6,482 bases of DNA from Bacteroidales bacterium (GCA_031257735.1 JAIROC010000304.1:1-6482), one strand, 5' to 3'. Counted from the stretch's first letter, positions 1 to 6,223 are shown. Translations and numbers: made by a program. The notes: generated by a model not told the origin, from the sequence alone.

Positions 1-159
1 CAGGAAAAAATATACCTGAACGCTTACGAAACGGGATACGAATTATACAGAGGATTGAAAGTTTATTTTGATTTTTACAACAGAAAACGTCCACATCAAA
101 GTCTTGATTATGCTTGTCCTTTAAATATTTACAAAGAAAATTTGAAAAAAAGTTTATGA
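1..159 (+). CDS. IS3-family transposase (OrfB), C-terminal fragment
   Basis: The first reading frame is open from the window edge and ends at TGA 157-159, giving the last 52 residues of a DDE transposase. The stretch FYNRKRPHQSLDYACP (about residues 29-44 of the fragment) is the typical C-terminal signature of the IS3-family integrase core, of the form YN..RPH.SL.Y.TP. The enzyme cuts and joins the ends of its own insertion sequence; the catalytic DDE residues lie upstream, outside the window. The element reads left to right, so its right end should follow shortly, and a candidate inverted repeat ends near 303. Whether the rest of the transposase is intact cannot be judged. Family call is firm; the subgroup is not assignable. 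Confidence 0.88.
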   Translation, partial: QEKIYLNAYETGYELYRGLKVYFDFYNRKRPHQSLDYACPLNIYKENLKKSL

Positions 160-174
160 TGTTAAAAAAAACAC

Positions 175-182
175 TATCTTTG
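175..182 (+). promoter_or_regulatory. Promoter-like -7 box (TATCTTTG) near the IS right end, reading outward
   Basis: TATCTTTG matches the Bacteroidetes -7 consensus TAnnTTTG exactly and sits just after the transposase stop, pointing out of the element towards the lipoprotein gene at 481. The -33 region is poor: no TTTG at the usual 19-21 bp spacing (the nearest TTTG, 141-144, is 30 bp away). A hairpin at 212-237 lies between this box and the gene and might stop such a transcript. Weak call based on one box. Confidence 0.3.
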
Positions 183-211
183 CATTTGGAAAAAAGAAAA
201 AAACTTTTCAG

Positions 212-237
212 GGAGAAGTGGTTTTTACCACTTCTTC
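212..237 (+). terminator. Hairpin near the IS right end
   Basis: AGAAGTGGT (214-222) and ACCACTTCT (227-235) are exact inverted complements around a TTTT loop; the stem extends to 212-237 with one G-T pair. It lies downstream of the transposase stop, where insertion sequences often carry a structure that ends transposase mRNA or shields the element. There is no T-run after it, so it would be a poor Rho-independent terminator. The structure is seen directly; its function is inferred. Confidence 0.4.
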
Positions 238-283
238 AGAAAAGAAATGTTATAAGAAATTTGTTTAACAAAGTATTAATTTC

Positions 284-303
284 TGTCCAAAGAAAAGGGT
301 ACA
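284..303 (+). repeat. Possible right terminal inverted repeat of the IS3 element
   Basis: The 20-mer TGTCCAAAGAAAAGGGTACA begins with TG and ends with CA, as IS3-family termini do, and lies about 125-145 bp past the transposase stop. The left end is outside the window, so the repeat cannot be confirmed and the true boundary could lie further right: the following 170 bases are also gene-free. Confidence 0.35.
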
Positions 304-480
304 CTAAAGACAAAATCGGTTAAAATGAGGGTTAACCACCCATAAGTGACAGAACGATGGTAATTTTCTGCAAAGCCATCCAAAATAAAAGAGCGGATTT
401 TCGAAGTATTTAAAACCAGCGGATACTGAGAAAATACACAAATCGTTGGTAAATGTAAATATATATTAAAAAATATTGTA
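304..480. other. Gene-free stretch between the IS end and the lipoprotein gene
   Basis: The whole interval from the transposase stop to the lipoprotein start (160-480) lacks a convincing gene. In its second half I see an 8-bp palindrome GGTTAACC (330-337), a short interrupted inverted repeat GATGG/CCATC (356-360 and 376-380), and an AT-rich run just before 481. A minus-strand frame is open for about 48 codons across roughly 304-450 but has no start codon, and I do not recognise its product. No clear TAnnTTTG promoter box is visible for the gene at 481. Confidence 0.5.
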
Positions 481-1811
481 ATGAAAAAAATTGTATTATA
501 TAGTTTTATTTTTTTATGGTAACAGGTTGTGCCACAAATGATGATGTACAGTTATCTTCGGAAACAACCCCGTCTTATAACGATAAGACATTTATAGCTA
601 AAGAATTTGCTAAAATATTGGCAGCCTCTACGGAAGATGCGGACATGAGGGATTTTATAAAAGAAACATCTCTTAAAAAATTTGATGGGGACAATAATTT
701 TTTATTCGTGCAGGTAGAAAACGAATATCTTAACCCTCAAACTAAATCGTTATCTTCCACTTTTAAGGAAAAGTTGAGGGAGAAAAGTCAAGTCATAACC
801 AAATCTTCGGGCAATGCAATGGATTTTGATGAGCTTATTGCCTCAATAAAAATTAAATATCCTTTGCTGCAAGTAGCCGTTCCCGATGTTTACGAAAACA
901 GTACTGCCGTTTGGAATACTGGTGATTATAAGCCGTTAGTCGCATTTCTTCCTGAAAATTTTGATGATACGGCGCAATACATCACAGCATTTGACATTGA
1001 CGGCAAAGAATATGAACTTGATGCTCAAAATCCGCCTGAAAATCCTGTAATAGTGGTAAGTGAAAATGAAAGAGTAGTAGCTATACCTAAATCAAAAGCT
1101 GTGTCGCCATCAAAATGTCAGGCTTTGTTCGAAACAGTTTCCTATCTGTACATAGACGCAGGATGTTATCGTTCAAATGAAATATTGACGGAATATGTGC
1201 CACACATCAATTATAACAGCAATACCAGTAGTCAAAAATATACTCCCGATACTCGTTCTCCGCAAAGATCTTATAACAGTGATCCTCCTTTGGTAACAAG
1301 AGATGACGTAATCACTAAAGCAAAGTTTGTTAGTATGGAAGCCTTAAAACAAGTTGAATCATGGGCTAACGGAGCTCCGGAAGTGGAGATGGTAGTTACA
1401 TATACTTTTAAACAGAATAACACATATTCGACTCAAACTGTACGTAAAATTTTTACGGACAGCGACTGGACTAAAGGAGGTGTTTTTGGTATAGGCAGAT
1501 CGACAAAAGAGAAAACATTGGATGTCCCTGTATTATATTGGGATAAGGATAATTTCGGAATTTTAATGAAATATACTTTCATTGAAGTTGATGGTGGTTC
1601 GGCACGAGAATACACAATTTCCTATAATAATACTTATAAGGTAGGAAATGAGACTACAACAGTTCAAGCATCGACTAAAATTCCAATTGAAAAATATGAT
1701 GATATCATTGGAGAGGCTGTTATTAATTACAATGATACGGTAATTGGTTCTGGTAAAATGTACAGTACGGGACTTTTAAACTTTTGGATAGCTCTTCAAG
1801 GTACTTATTAG
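481..1811 (+). pseudogene. Lipoprotein of unknown function, signal peptide out of frame by one base (T7 tract)
   Basis: The long open frame encodes 431 codons from ATG 516 and begins MVTGCATNDD, the tail of a lipoprotein signal peptide. An ATG at 481 encodes MKKIVLYSFIF followed by LW and a stop, in another frame. The two meet in a run of seven T (509-515); one more T would give MKKIVLYSFIFFMVTGC, a textbook signal peptide with lipobox VTGC, Cys17 being the lipidated residue, and a protein of about 443 residues. ATG 516 alone would give no usable export signal. The mature part starts with a charged helical segment (FAKILAAS...RDFIKETSLKKFDGDNNFLF), then probably beta-rich domains with many Asn/Thr/Tyr. 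Stop TAG 1809-1811 precedes the next gene by 14 bp, suggesting one transcript. I do not recognise a named family. It may be phase-OFF, rescued by transcriptional slippage, or an assembly error rather than a true pseudogene. Confidence 0.75.
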
Positions 1812-1825
1812 AAAATAATTATGAT

Positions 1826-2275
1826 ATGAAAATAAGGATTTTATTAATAGTTATATTTACGAGTTTACTGTATAATGCAAACGGGCAATTTCAGGTATCC
1901 TATACTTTCAGTCATTCGGTTGCTACGGATAACTCTGTTAATGCGGGGAATAAAATAGGTATTGGTTATGGCATAAGCAGAATATTTACTGTAGATGCAT
2001 ATTTCTATTCTTCGGAAGATTTTGTAAGTTTTTCACCGGAAGTAAATATTCGTATAAATTATCTAACCAAAGACAGATATAAATTATATGCGGGAGCAGG
2101 TATGTTTATAGGATTGCAGGCGTCACTAATCTTTCCGGTTGGAGTTGAGATAAAACCTTTCACTTCATATCCCCAATTGAGTTTCAGGTTTAATGTGAAT
2201 CCTGTAATCGGTTTGGATGTTAATTCAAGCTATTTTACACCGGGTTTGGGAATATGTTATTCTTTTGGTAAGTAA
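1826..2275 (+). CDS. Small exported beta-rich protein, probably outer-membrane barrel-like
   Basis: The start is set at ATG 1826 because MKIRILLIVIFTSLLYNANGQ is a good Sec signal peptide with likely cleavage after NANG; the open frame runs back to 1784 but those residues overlap the previous gene and would bury the signal. The product is 149 residues. The mature part has alternating polar and aromatic stretches with regular turns (QFQVSYTFSH, IGIGYGISRIF, YKLYAGAGMFIGL, FTPGLGICYSFGK), as in small outer-membrane beta-barrels, and ends near an aromatic residue. It starts 14 bp after the lipoprotein gene and is followed by a terminator, so the two are likely co-transcribed and may act together in the envelope. 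No specific family is recognised; the barrel call rests on composition. Confidence 0.75.
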   Translation: MKIRILLIVIFTSLLYNANGQFQVSYTFSHSVATDNSVNAGNKIGIGYGISRIFTVDAYFYSSEDFVSFSPEVNIRINYLTKDRYKLYAGAGMFIGLQASLIFPVGVEIKPFTSYPQLSFRFNVNPVIGLDVNSSYFTPGLGICYSFGK

Positions 2276-2280
2276 GTAAA

Positions 2281-2300
2281 ATTGTTTACATTGTTTACAT
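2281..2300. repeat. Tandem repeat ATTGTTTAC(A) x2
   Basis: ATTGTTTACATTGTTTACAT holds two adjacent copies of ATTGTTTAC directly after the stop of the beta-rich protein. It could be a direct-repeat operator for the C11 gene downstream or chance in AT-rich DNA. TTG 2282-2284 lies 20 bp before a poor TATTTAAA box at 2305-2312, so a weak promoter here is possible. Confidence 0.3.
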
Positions 2301-2326
2301 AAAATATTTAAAATTTAAAATATACA

Positions 2327-2367
2327 AAAAGAGGTAATTTTATTTTAATAAGTAAGTTACCTCTTTT
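2327..2367 (+). terminator. Hairpin terminator (or leader attenuator) before the C11 gene
   Basis: AAAAGAGGTAA (2327-2337) and TTACCTCTTTT (2357-2367) are exact inverted complements, 11 bp each, with a 19-base AT-rich loop and a T-run in the 3' arm. It follows the lipoprotein/beta-protein unit and should end that transcript. It also sits only 26 bp before the C11 start codon, so a promoter upstream of it would place it in the C11 leader, where it could act as an attenuator. Confidence 0.7.
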
Positions 2368-2393
2368 GTTATGTTTCGGAAAAAAACAGTATA

Positions 2394-3497
2394 ATGAAAA
2401 GATATTACATGATTTATTTACAACTCATTGCATTGCTGTTATCCTGTTCAAAAGATAATGATGATAAAACCGAGATTGCGGAAAAGACGATGATAGTGTA
2501 TATGGCAGCCGACAATAATCTTTACCGTAATGCGGAATCGGATATACGTGAAATGCAGGAATGTGAAATACCGGAAAATTGTAATTTAGTGGTGTATATA
2601 GACGCCCCATTATGGGTGGATATAAAAACGCCTCAATTGTTCAAAATTCAATCAGGTGAATTAATTCCCGTACAACATTATGATTCGCATAATTCAGCGA
2701 GCAAAGAGGTTATGAGGCAAGTAATATCCGATGCTATGAACAAATTCAAGGCAAAGACTTACGATTTGATTCTATGGTCGCATGGCACAGGTTGGTTACC
2801 TTCAAATGTTTTCGATAACCTTACAAAATCATTTGGAAAAGAAGATAACTCTGAAATTGAAATCATAGATTTGGCAAACATTCTACCCGACGGATTTGAA
2901 TGTATAATTTTCGACGCCTGTCTTATGGGGGGAATAGAAGTATATTATCAACTTAGAAACAAGGCGGATATAATCATAGCATTTCCTACCGAAACATTAG
3001 TTGCGGGACTTCCATACGATAAAATTATTCCCATGCTGTTTGCCGTATCTCCCGATTATGTGAGAATTGCCGACGAATATATGTCTTATTACGAAAATCA
3101 GACAGGAGCGTTACAATCTGCAACAATCAGTGTTGTTGAAACAAAACATTTGGAAACTCTTGCCGGCCTCTTAAACGAAGCCGTAGTTTCCGGAAAAGTC
3201 GGCGCTATTCACGACAGAAACAAAATTCAGAAATACGATTTACTGGAAAATTCAATATTTTATGATTTTATGGATTGTGTCGAAAATACGATAAATTCTG
3301 AAAGCCATATTGCAGCAATAGAGAAACAACTGTCAAAAGTTATTATATATAACGACTTTACTCCCCGCTTTTTGAACAAATTTGACATTGTCAGTAGTTG
3401 TGGAATCAGTATTTATGTTTCGTACGAAAACCGACAATTGGATGAAGCATATCAACAACTTGACTGGTATCTTGATTCGGGAGTAATAGTAGAATAA
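2394..3497 (+). CDS. Clostripain-family (C11) cysteine peptidase, lipoprotein
   Basis: A 367-residue secreted cysteine protease. The N-terminus is a lipoprotein signal with LLLSC, Cys18 being the likely lipidated residue. The caspase-like fold is shown by TMIVYMAADNNL (strand 1, residues 32-43), the catalytic His in LWSHGTGW (His130) and the catalytic Cys in IIFDACLMGG (Cys176). The 46-residue spacing matches the His133/Cys179 pair known for PmC11 of Parabacteroides merdae; C11 enzymes cleave after Arg or Lys and usually activate by self-cleavage between these residues, where Lys145 and Lys149 are candidates here. The length is normal for the family and the frame is intact. In Bacteroides a C11 enzyme (fragipain) activates a secreted toxin, so processing of an exported partner is plausible; the adjacent lipoprotein and beta-rich protein are candidates by position only. 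The start codon is preceded by an A-rich leader with no strong Shine-Dalgarno, as is usual in this phylum. Confidence 0.93.
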   Translation: MKRYYMIYLQLIALLLSCSKDNDDKTEIAEKTMIVYMAADNNLYRNAESDIREMQECEIPENCNLVVYIDAPLWVDIKTPQLFKIQSGELIPVQHYDSHNSASKEVMRQVISDAMNKFKAKTYDLILWSHGTGWLPSNVFDNLTKSFGKEDNSEIEIIDLANILPDGFECIIFDACLMGGIEVYYQLRNKADIIIAFPTETLVAGLPYDKIIPMLFAVSPDYVRIADEYMSYYENQTGALQSATISVVETKHLETLAGLLNEAVVSGKVGAIHDRNKIQKYDLLENSIFYDFMDCVENTINSESHIAAIEKQLSKVIIYNDFTPRFLNKFDIVSSCGISIYVSYENRQLDEAYQQLDWYLDSGVIVE

Positions 3498-3565
3498 CTG
3501 TTGAAATCTCGCCGATCTATGGTTGAATGTGGACATAAAAAGTTGAGTATTATGGAATATTTATA

Positions 3566-4114
3566 ATGTGTATTGTTGTGCCGGAACCGCCGGCACAGCG
3601 ATACATTCCCGGTCAGCGAGGACTGCAATTTACGGCAGGCACAGTAAACGGTCTGAACCTGAACTTTGCAAGCCGCGATTTTGCTTTTTACACAGGTATT
3701 GCCATGTCGGGTTACACGAAACGTACTGACCGCTGGTTAGTCGGCATCGAGTTTTTAGAAAAACGGCACATTTACAGAGATTGGACTGTTCCGCAGTCGC
3801 AAATAACGTTGGATACTGGCTATTATCTCAAATTTTATTCCGATTGGCGGAAAATGTTCTTTGCATCTCTCGGCGCATCGGCGATGGGTGGTTATGAAAC
3901 AGTTAATTGGAATAAAAAACTGCTGCCGGACGGGGCGACAATCACCAACAAAGACTCGTTTCTTTACGGAGGCGCTCTGACTTTCGAGTTGGAAACATAC
4001 CTGTCGGACAGGCTTGTTTTGCTTCTAAACATTCGGGAACGTCTGCTACTCGGGTCTTCCATCGGGAAATTCAACACGCAGACAGGCTTGGGAATTAAAT
4101 TTATAATCAATTAA
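3566..4114 (+). CDS. traO: Conjugative transposon protein TraO, signal peptide missing or replaced
   Basis: From residue 10 the protein is recognisable TraO of Bacteroides-type conjugative transposons: AQRYIPGQRGLQ (10-21, usually the start of the mature protein), GYETVN (109-114), ETYLSDRLVLLL (143-154), and a C-terminal GLGIKF strand. TraO is a small envelope protein of the type IV-like mating apparatus, normally exported by a signal peptide of about 20 residues. Here the nine residues before AQR are MCIVVPEPP; the frame opens only at 3539, and no hydrophobic signal with a basic start is present. The ATG at 3566 has no evident ribosome site. Base composition rises sharply compared with the C11 gene just upstream (sampled lines about 45-52% GC against about 32%), so a recombination junction probably lies near 3540-3590 and removed the true 5' end. 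TraQ follows after 11 bp. The gene may be non-functional for export. Confidence 0.85.
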   Translation: MCIVVPEPPAQRYIPGQRGLQFTAGTVNGLNLNFASRDFAFYTGIAMSGYTKRTDRWLVGIEFLEKRHIYRDWTVPQSQITLDTGYYLKFYSDWRKMFFASLGASAMGGYETVNWNKKLLPDGATITNKDSFLYGGALTFELETYLSDRLVLLLNIRERLLLGSSIGKFNTQTGLGIKFIIN

Positions 4115-4125
4115 AATACAAAACA

Positions 4126-4551
4126 ATGAAAAGATTTATGATACAATCGTTATACATACTGTTCCTGCTGGTAACAGTATGTGCCTGTAGTAGCAGTATT
4201 GACATTAACCGGATGTATGCTTTTGACCTTCAGACTATGCCGGTGCCTAAAAGGATTTCTCCGAATGAAACTGTAGAAATTCGGTGTGAATTAGTCAAAG
4301 AGGGCAACTACTCCGGAGCGGAGTTTTTTATCCGCTATTTTCAGCCCGACGGCAAAGGCGAATTGCGTCTGGGCGACAGTACCGTACTTGTCCCCAACGA
4401 CCTGTTTCTGCTGGAAAAGGATGTGTTTCGGCTGTATTTCACTTCTCTGTCCGACGAACAGCAGGCGATTGATGTGTATATCGAAGACAGCTTTAAACAG
4501 GTTATTAAAAAGAGTTTCAGTTTCAGCAATGTAAATGAGGAAGAAGACTGA
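4126..4551 (+). CDS. traQ: Conjugative transposon protein TraQ (DUF3872), lipoprotein
   Basis: A 141-residue protein with the landmarks of TraQ/DUF3872 of Bacteroides conjugative transposons: MPVPKRI (38-44), IRYFQPDGKG (69-78), VPNDLFLL (89-96) and QQAIDVY (112-118). It is an accessory envelope protein of the mating apparatus; its exact role is not established. The N-terminus MKRFMIQSLYILFLLVTVCAC is a lipoprotein-like signal with Cys21 as the likely lipid site. It appears full length and starts 11 bp after traO. In CTnDOT the primase-like gene traP lies between traO and traQ; it is absent here without any visible remnant, either an element variant or a deletion. A hairpin terminator follows 36 bp after the stop, so downstream transfer genes, if any were present, have been lost or lie elsewhere. 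Confidence 0.92.
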   Translation: MKRFMIQSLYILFLLVTVCACSSSIDINRMYAFDLQTMPVPKRISPNETVEIRCELVKEGNYSGAEFFIRYFQPDGKGELRLGDSTVLVPNDLFLLEKDVFRLYFTSLSDEQQAIDVYIEDSFKQVIKKSFSFSNVNEEED

Positions 4552-4587
4552 TTTTTTTGAAGCAAAAATGAGTATGCTTGCCAAGGG

Positions 4588-4616
4588 ACGGCGACTGTTT
4601 CGACAGTCGCCGTTTT
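4588..4616 (+). terminator. Hairpin terminator after traQ
   Basis: ACGGCGACTGT (4588-4598) and ACAGTCGCCGT (4603-4613) pair perfectly over 11 bp around a TTCG tetraloop, followed by a T-run completed at 4616. This is a strong GC-rich stem with a short U-tract and should end the traO-traQ transcript. Confidence 0.75.
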
Positions 4617-4774
4617 AGCCTGCGGACACAACCTTGAATATTTACCCGAAGCCGTTATCAACGTTTCCTTCGCTGAAAATGGAACGACCGCCTGACGAGT
4701 TATTACAAATTAGATTTTGAAAACATTTTTTCTATAAATAAATAACTTTTTCGGAGTGGACTCAAAAAATAAAA

Positions 4775-4802
4775 AATCAAAAAAATGTTCGTTTTTTTGA
4801 TT
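4775..4802. repeat. Perfect 11-bp inverted repeat in AT-rich DNA
   Basis: AATCAAAAAAA (4775-4785) and TTTTTTTGATT (4792-4802) are exact complements around TGTTCG. The stem is almost only A-T pairs, so the RNA hairpin would be weak; it could be a poor bidirectional terminator or a protein-binding palindrome. It is seen directly; no function can be assigned. Confidence 0.5.
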
Positions 4803-4872
4803 GAAAACGAAAAAAGCTCAAAAACTTGTAAATTGGCAATATGTTTTTTCACAATCAAGTATGGAAAATATG

Positions 4873-5015
4873 AAAAAAAATCAAAAAGGGATAACTGAAA
4901 TTAGTCATCCCTTTTATATTTAGGGAGATTATTATTTCTGTGAAGTTCAATACTTTCTATACCAAAAATAAGCCGACTCCCTTTATGTTTTATGTCAAAA
5001 CAATCAACGTTTCAA
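4873..5015 (-). ncRNA. Possible divergent small RNA between promoter palindrome and terminator-like hairpin
   Basis: On the minus strand a consensus promoter (box TACTTTTG at 5027-5020, TTTG at 5051-5048) should start a transcript near 5010-5016. About 100 bases on is a hairpin, and in this direction it is followed by TTTTT GA TTTTTTTT, a good Rho-independent terminator. The interval has no convincing open frame (only a 17-codon one overlapping the hairpin), so the product would be an untranslated RNA of roughly 130 nt. The ends are estimates. This is an inference from two signals, with no evidence of expression. Confidence 0.25.
4884..4915 (-). terminator. Hairpin with long T-tract on the minus strand
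   Basis: AAAAGGGAT (4884-4892) pairs with ATCCCTTTT (4907-4915); ACT/AGT extend the stem past one A/C mismatch, leaving loop GAAATT. On the minus strand the stem runs into two T-tracts (five, then eight T), favouring termination of leftward transcription; on the plus strand the tract is only four T then ATATTT, so rightward termination would be weaker. Confidence 0.55.
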
Positions 5016-5053
5016 TTTGCAAAAGTAGTATATTCATACTACTTTTGCAAATT
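5014..5053. promoter_or_regulatory. Perfect 18-bp palindrome holding a Bacteroidetes promoter on each strand
   Basis: AATTTGCAAAAGTAGTAT (5014-5031) and ATACTACTTTTGCAAATT (5036-5053) are exact inverted complements around ATTC. On the plus strand TTTG (5016-5019) and TACTTTTG (5040-5047) are separated by 20 bp, matching the TTTG-N19-21-TAnnTTTG consensus; the expected start near 5051-5054 leaves a leader of about 16 bases before ATG 5069 of the HEPN gene. Because the unit is symmetrical, the same promoter is present on the minus strand. The symmetry also suits a dimeric repressor, or a hairpin if transcribed through from upstream. The sequence match is direct; regulation is inferred. Confidence 0.65.
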
Positions 5054-5068
5054 ATTTTTATTAAAAAG

Positions 5069-6223
5069 ATGAAAAAATTTTTCAGAGACAGATTATTGGA
5101 ATTATTGCATAAGGATACATTAGACAGTTATCGCGTTAAGGTAAATAATTCAAATTTGAAACAGTACAAATTTCCTGTGAAGAATTATTGGATTCATTGA
5201 AATCCGACGAATGTTTTTCGTATGGCGACTACAATAAGCAAATAATTTTTGACGAATTGGATGCAATAAAAAAAAATGGTAAAGACTTGAATTTGGGCTA
5301 TATTCAACATATCTTATTCCATTTGATACAATTAAACAGGGATGAATATTTAAAAACATTATTTTCCAGTATAGAAATGACATTAAGAGAAAATCCTGAA
5401 CAAAAGTACTTTCTTAAAATGGACAAACTGTTAAATAATATAGTGGCAGAATTACTAAGAATCGGCTATTCAAAATATTTTCTGTACAATATAACAAAAG
5501 CCGCATTTTCAAAATCGGATTTTGATTCACAATTCGATACGTATAAGAAACGATTGATGGAAAAGAAAAAAGACTTGTTCCATGTATTCTTCAAATTAAC
5601 ATTTGATAAAATTGAGAACATTCCATCTTACCCTGATTTAATAAAATGTATTGAAGATGAATTTATTTCATCAAAAGAAAAAGAAAAAAAATCCGACATT
5701 TTTCAGTAACGATGATAAAACAAGATTTCTTTTCTTAAAGAAAATGTTTTAGACGCCAATACCGCACTGGTGGATGCAAAATTAAATCTGGCAACATTAC
5801 TGGATAAAATCCATTTAACAATGGATTTTATTCAAATTGAAGTATATAAATCAGCATATATCACCACAGAACCCCATTCGCAAAAGGGAAAATGCGCACA
5901 CACTGATTATATAGTCGATGGGTATAAAGGCAAACGCAATACGTTTGTTAAAATTGAAGAAGTATTAACATCTATTTCCAATAATACAATTATAGCCGAA
6001 GATGTAAAAGACAGAATATATTGTGCATTAAGACATTTTAGACTTGGCAATTATGCGCAAGATTTGGAAGAAAAATTCATAAATTACTGGATTGGGTTGG
6101 AATATATTTTTTCGTCGCCCGAAAAAGATGCTTCAACGTTTGCCCGTATAAAAAAAATTGCCGGTAATCTTACTGTGTGGATACATGAAAAGAAATTTTA
6201 TGTATATAAACAATCGGTGGTGA
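5069..6223 (+). pseudogene. Broken ApeA-like HEPN protein gene (abortive-infection type)
   Basis: Three collinear pieces look like one gene: 5069-5176 (MKKFFRDRLLELLHKDTLDSY...QYKFP), 5176-5690 (CEELLDSLKSDECF...) and 5719-6157 (KISFLKENVLDANTAL... to ARIKK). ALRHFRLGNYAQDLEEKFINYWIGLEYIF (about 6025-6111) resembles the conserved core of the ApeA-like HEPN domain, a ribonuclease fold used in phage-triggered growth arrest. Restoring one T near 5176, removing one A from the A8 run 5684-5691, adding one A at 5737-5739 and removing one A from the A8 run 6150-6157 would give a continuous frame of about 384 codons ending at TGA 6221-6223; uncorrected, TAA, TGA and TAA interrupt at 5707-5718. No RX4-6H catalytic motif is present before the end, so the C-terminus is lost. 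ATG 5069 is chosen because it follows the promoter; an earlier in-frame ATG at 4940 would run through the promoter. The indels are inferred, and may be sequencing errors. Confidence 0.65.

Larger units (their letters stand above)
4552..4939. other. Gene-free stretch: GC-rich tail, then AT-rich DNA with inverted repeats
   Basis: The first part (4552 to about 4710) keeps the higher GC of the tra genes and contains the terminator. One plus frame is open from 4561 to 4695 (44 codons, ends ...LEYLPEAVINVSFAENGTTA) but has no start codon and overlaps the hairpin; it could be the relic of a gene behind traQ. From about 4710 the DNA becomes very AT-rich, marking the right edge of the tra island, and holds two inverted repeats (4775-4802 and 4884-4915). 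I see no protein gene here. Confidence 0.5.

Noticed and set aside
114..323. 69-codon plus-strand open frame over the IS end
   Set aside because: It overlaps the transposase C-terminus in another frame and runs through the hairpin and candidate terminal repeat; lysine-rich composition just reflects A-rich DNA.
3333..3536. Minus-strand frame opposite the end of the C11 gene
   Set aside because: Shadow of an intact, recognised protease gene.
4568..4618. Short frame MSMLAKGRRLFRQSPF after traQ
   Set aside because: Ends after 16 codons and is made of the terminator stem; no ribosome site and no recognised homology.
4341..4661. Minus-strand open frames opposite traQ (97 and 106 codons)
   Set aside because: They lie antisense to a clearly recognised traQ and run through its terminator; no recognisable motif or start context.
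4861..4923. 20-codon frame beginning MENMKKNQKG
   Set aside because: It coincides with the hairpin at 4884-4915; the bases are better explained by the stem than by a peptide.
4940..5068. N-terminal extension of the HEPN gene from ATG 4940
   Set aside because: It would be encoded by the promoter palindrome itself; the start at 5069 fits a 16-base leader after the predicted promoter.
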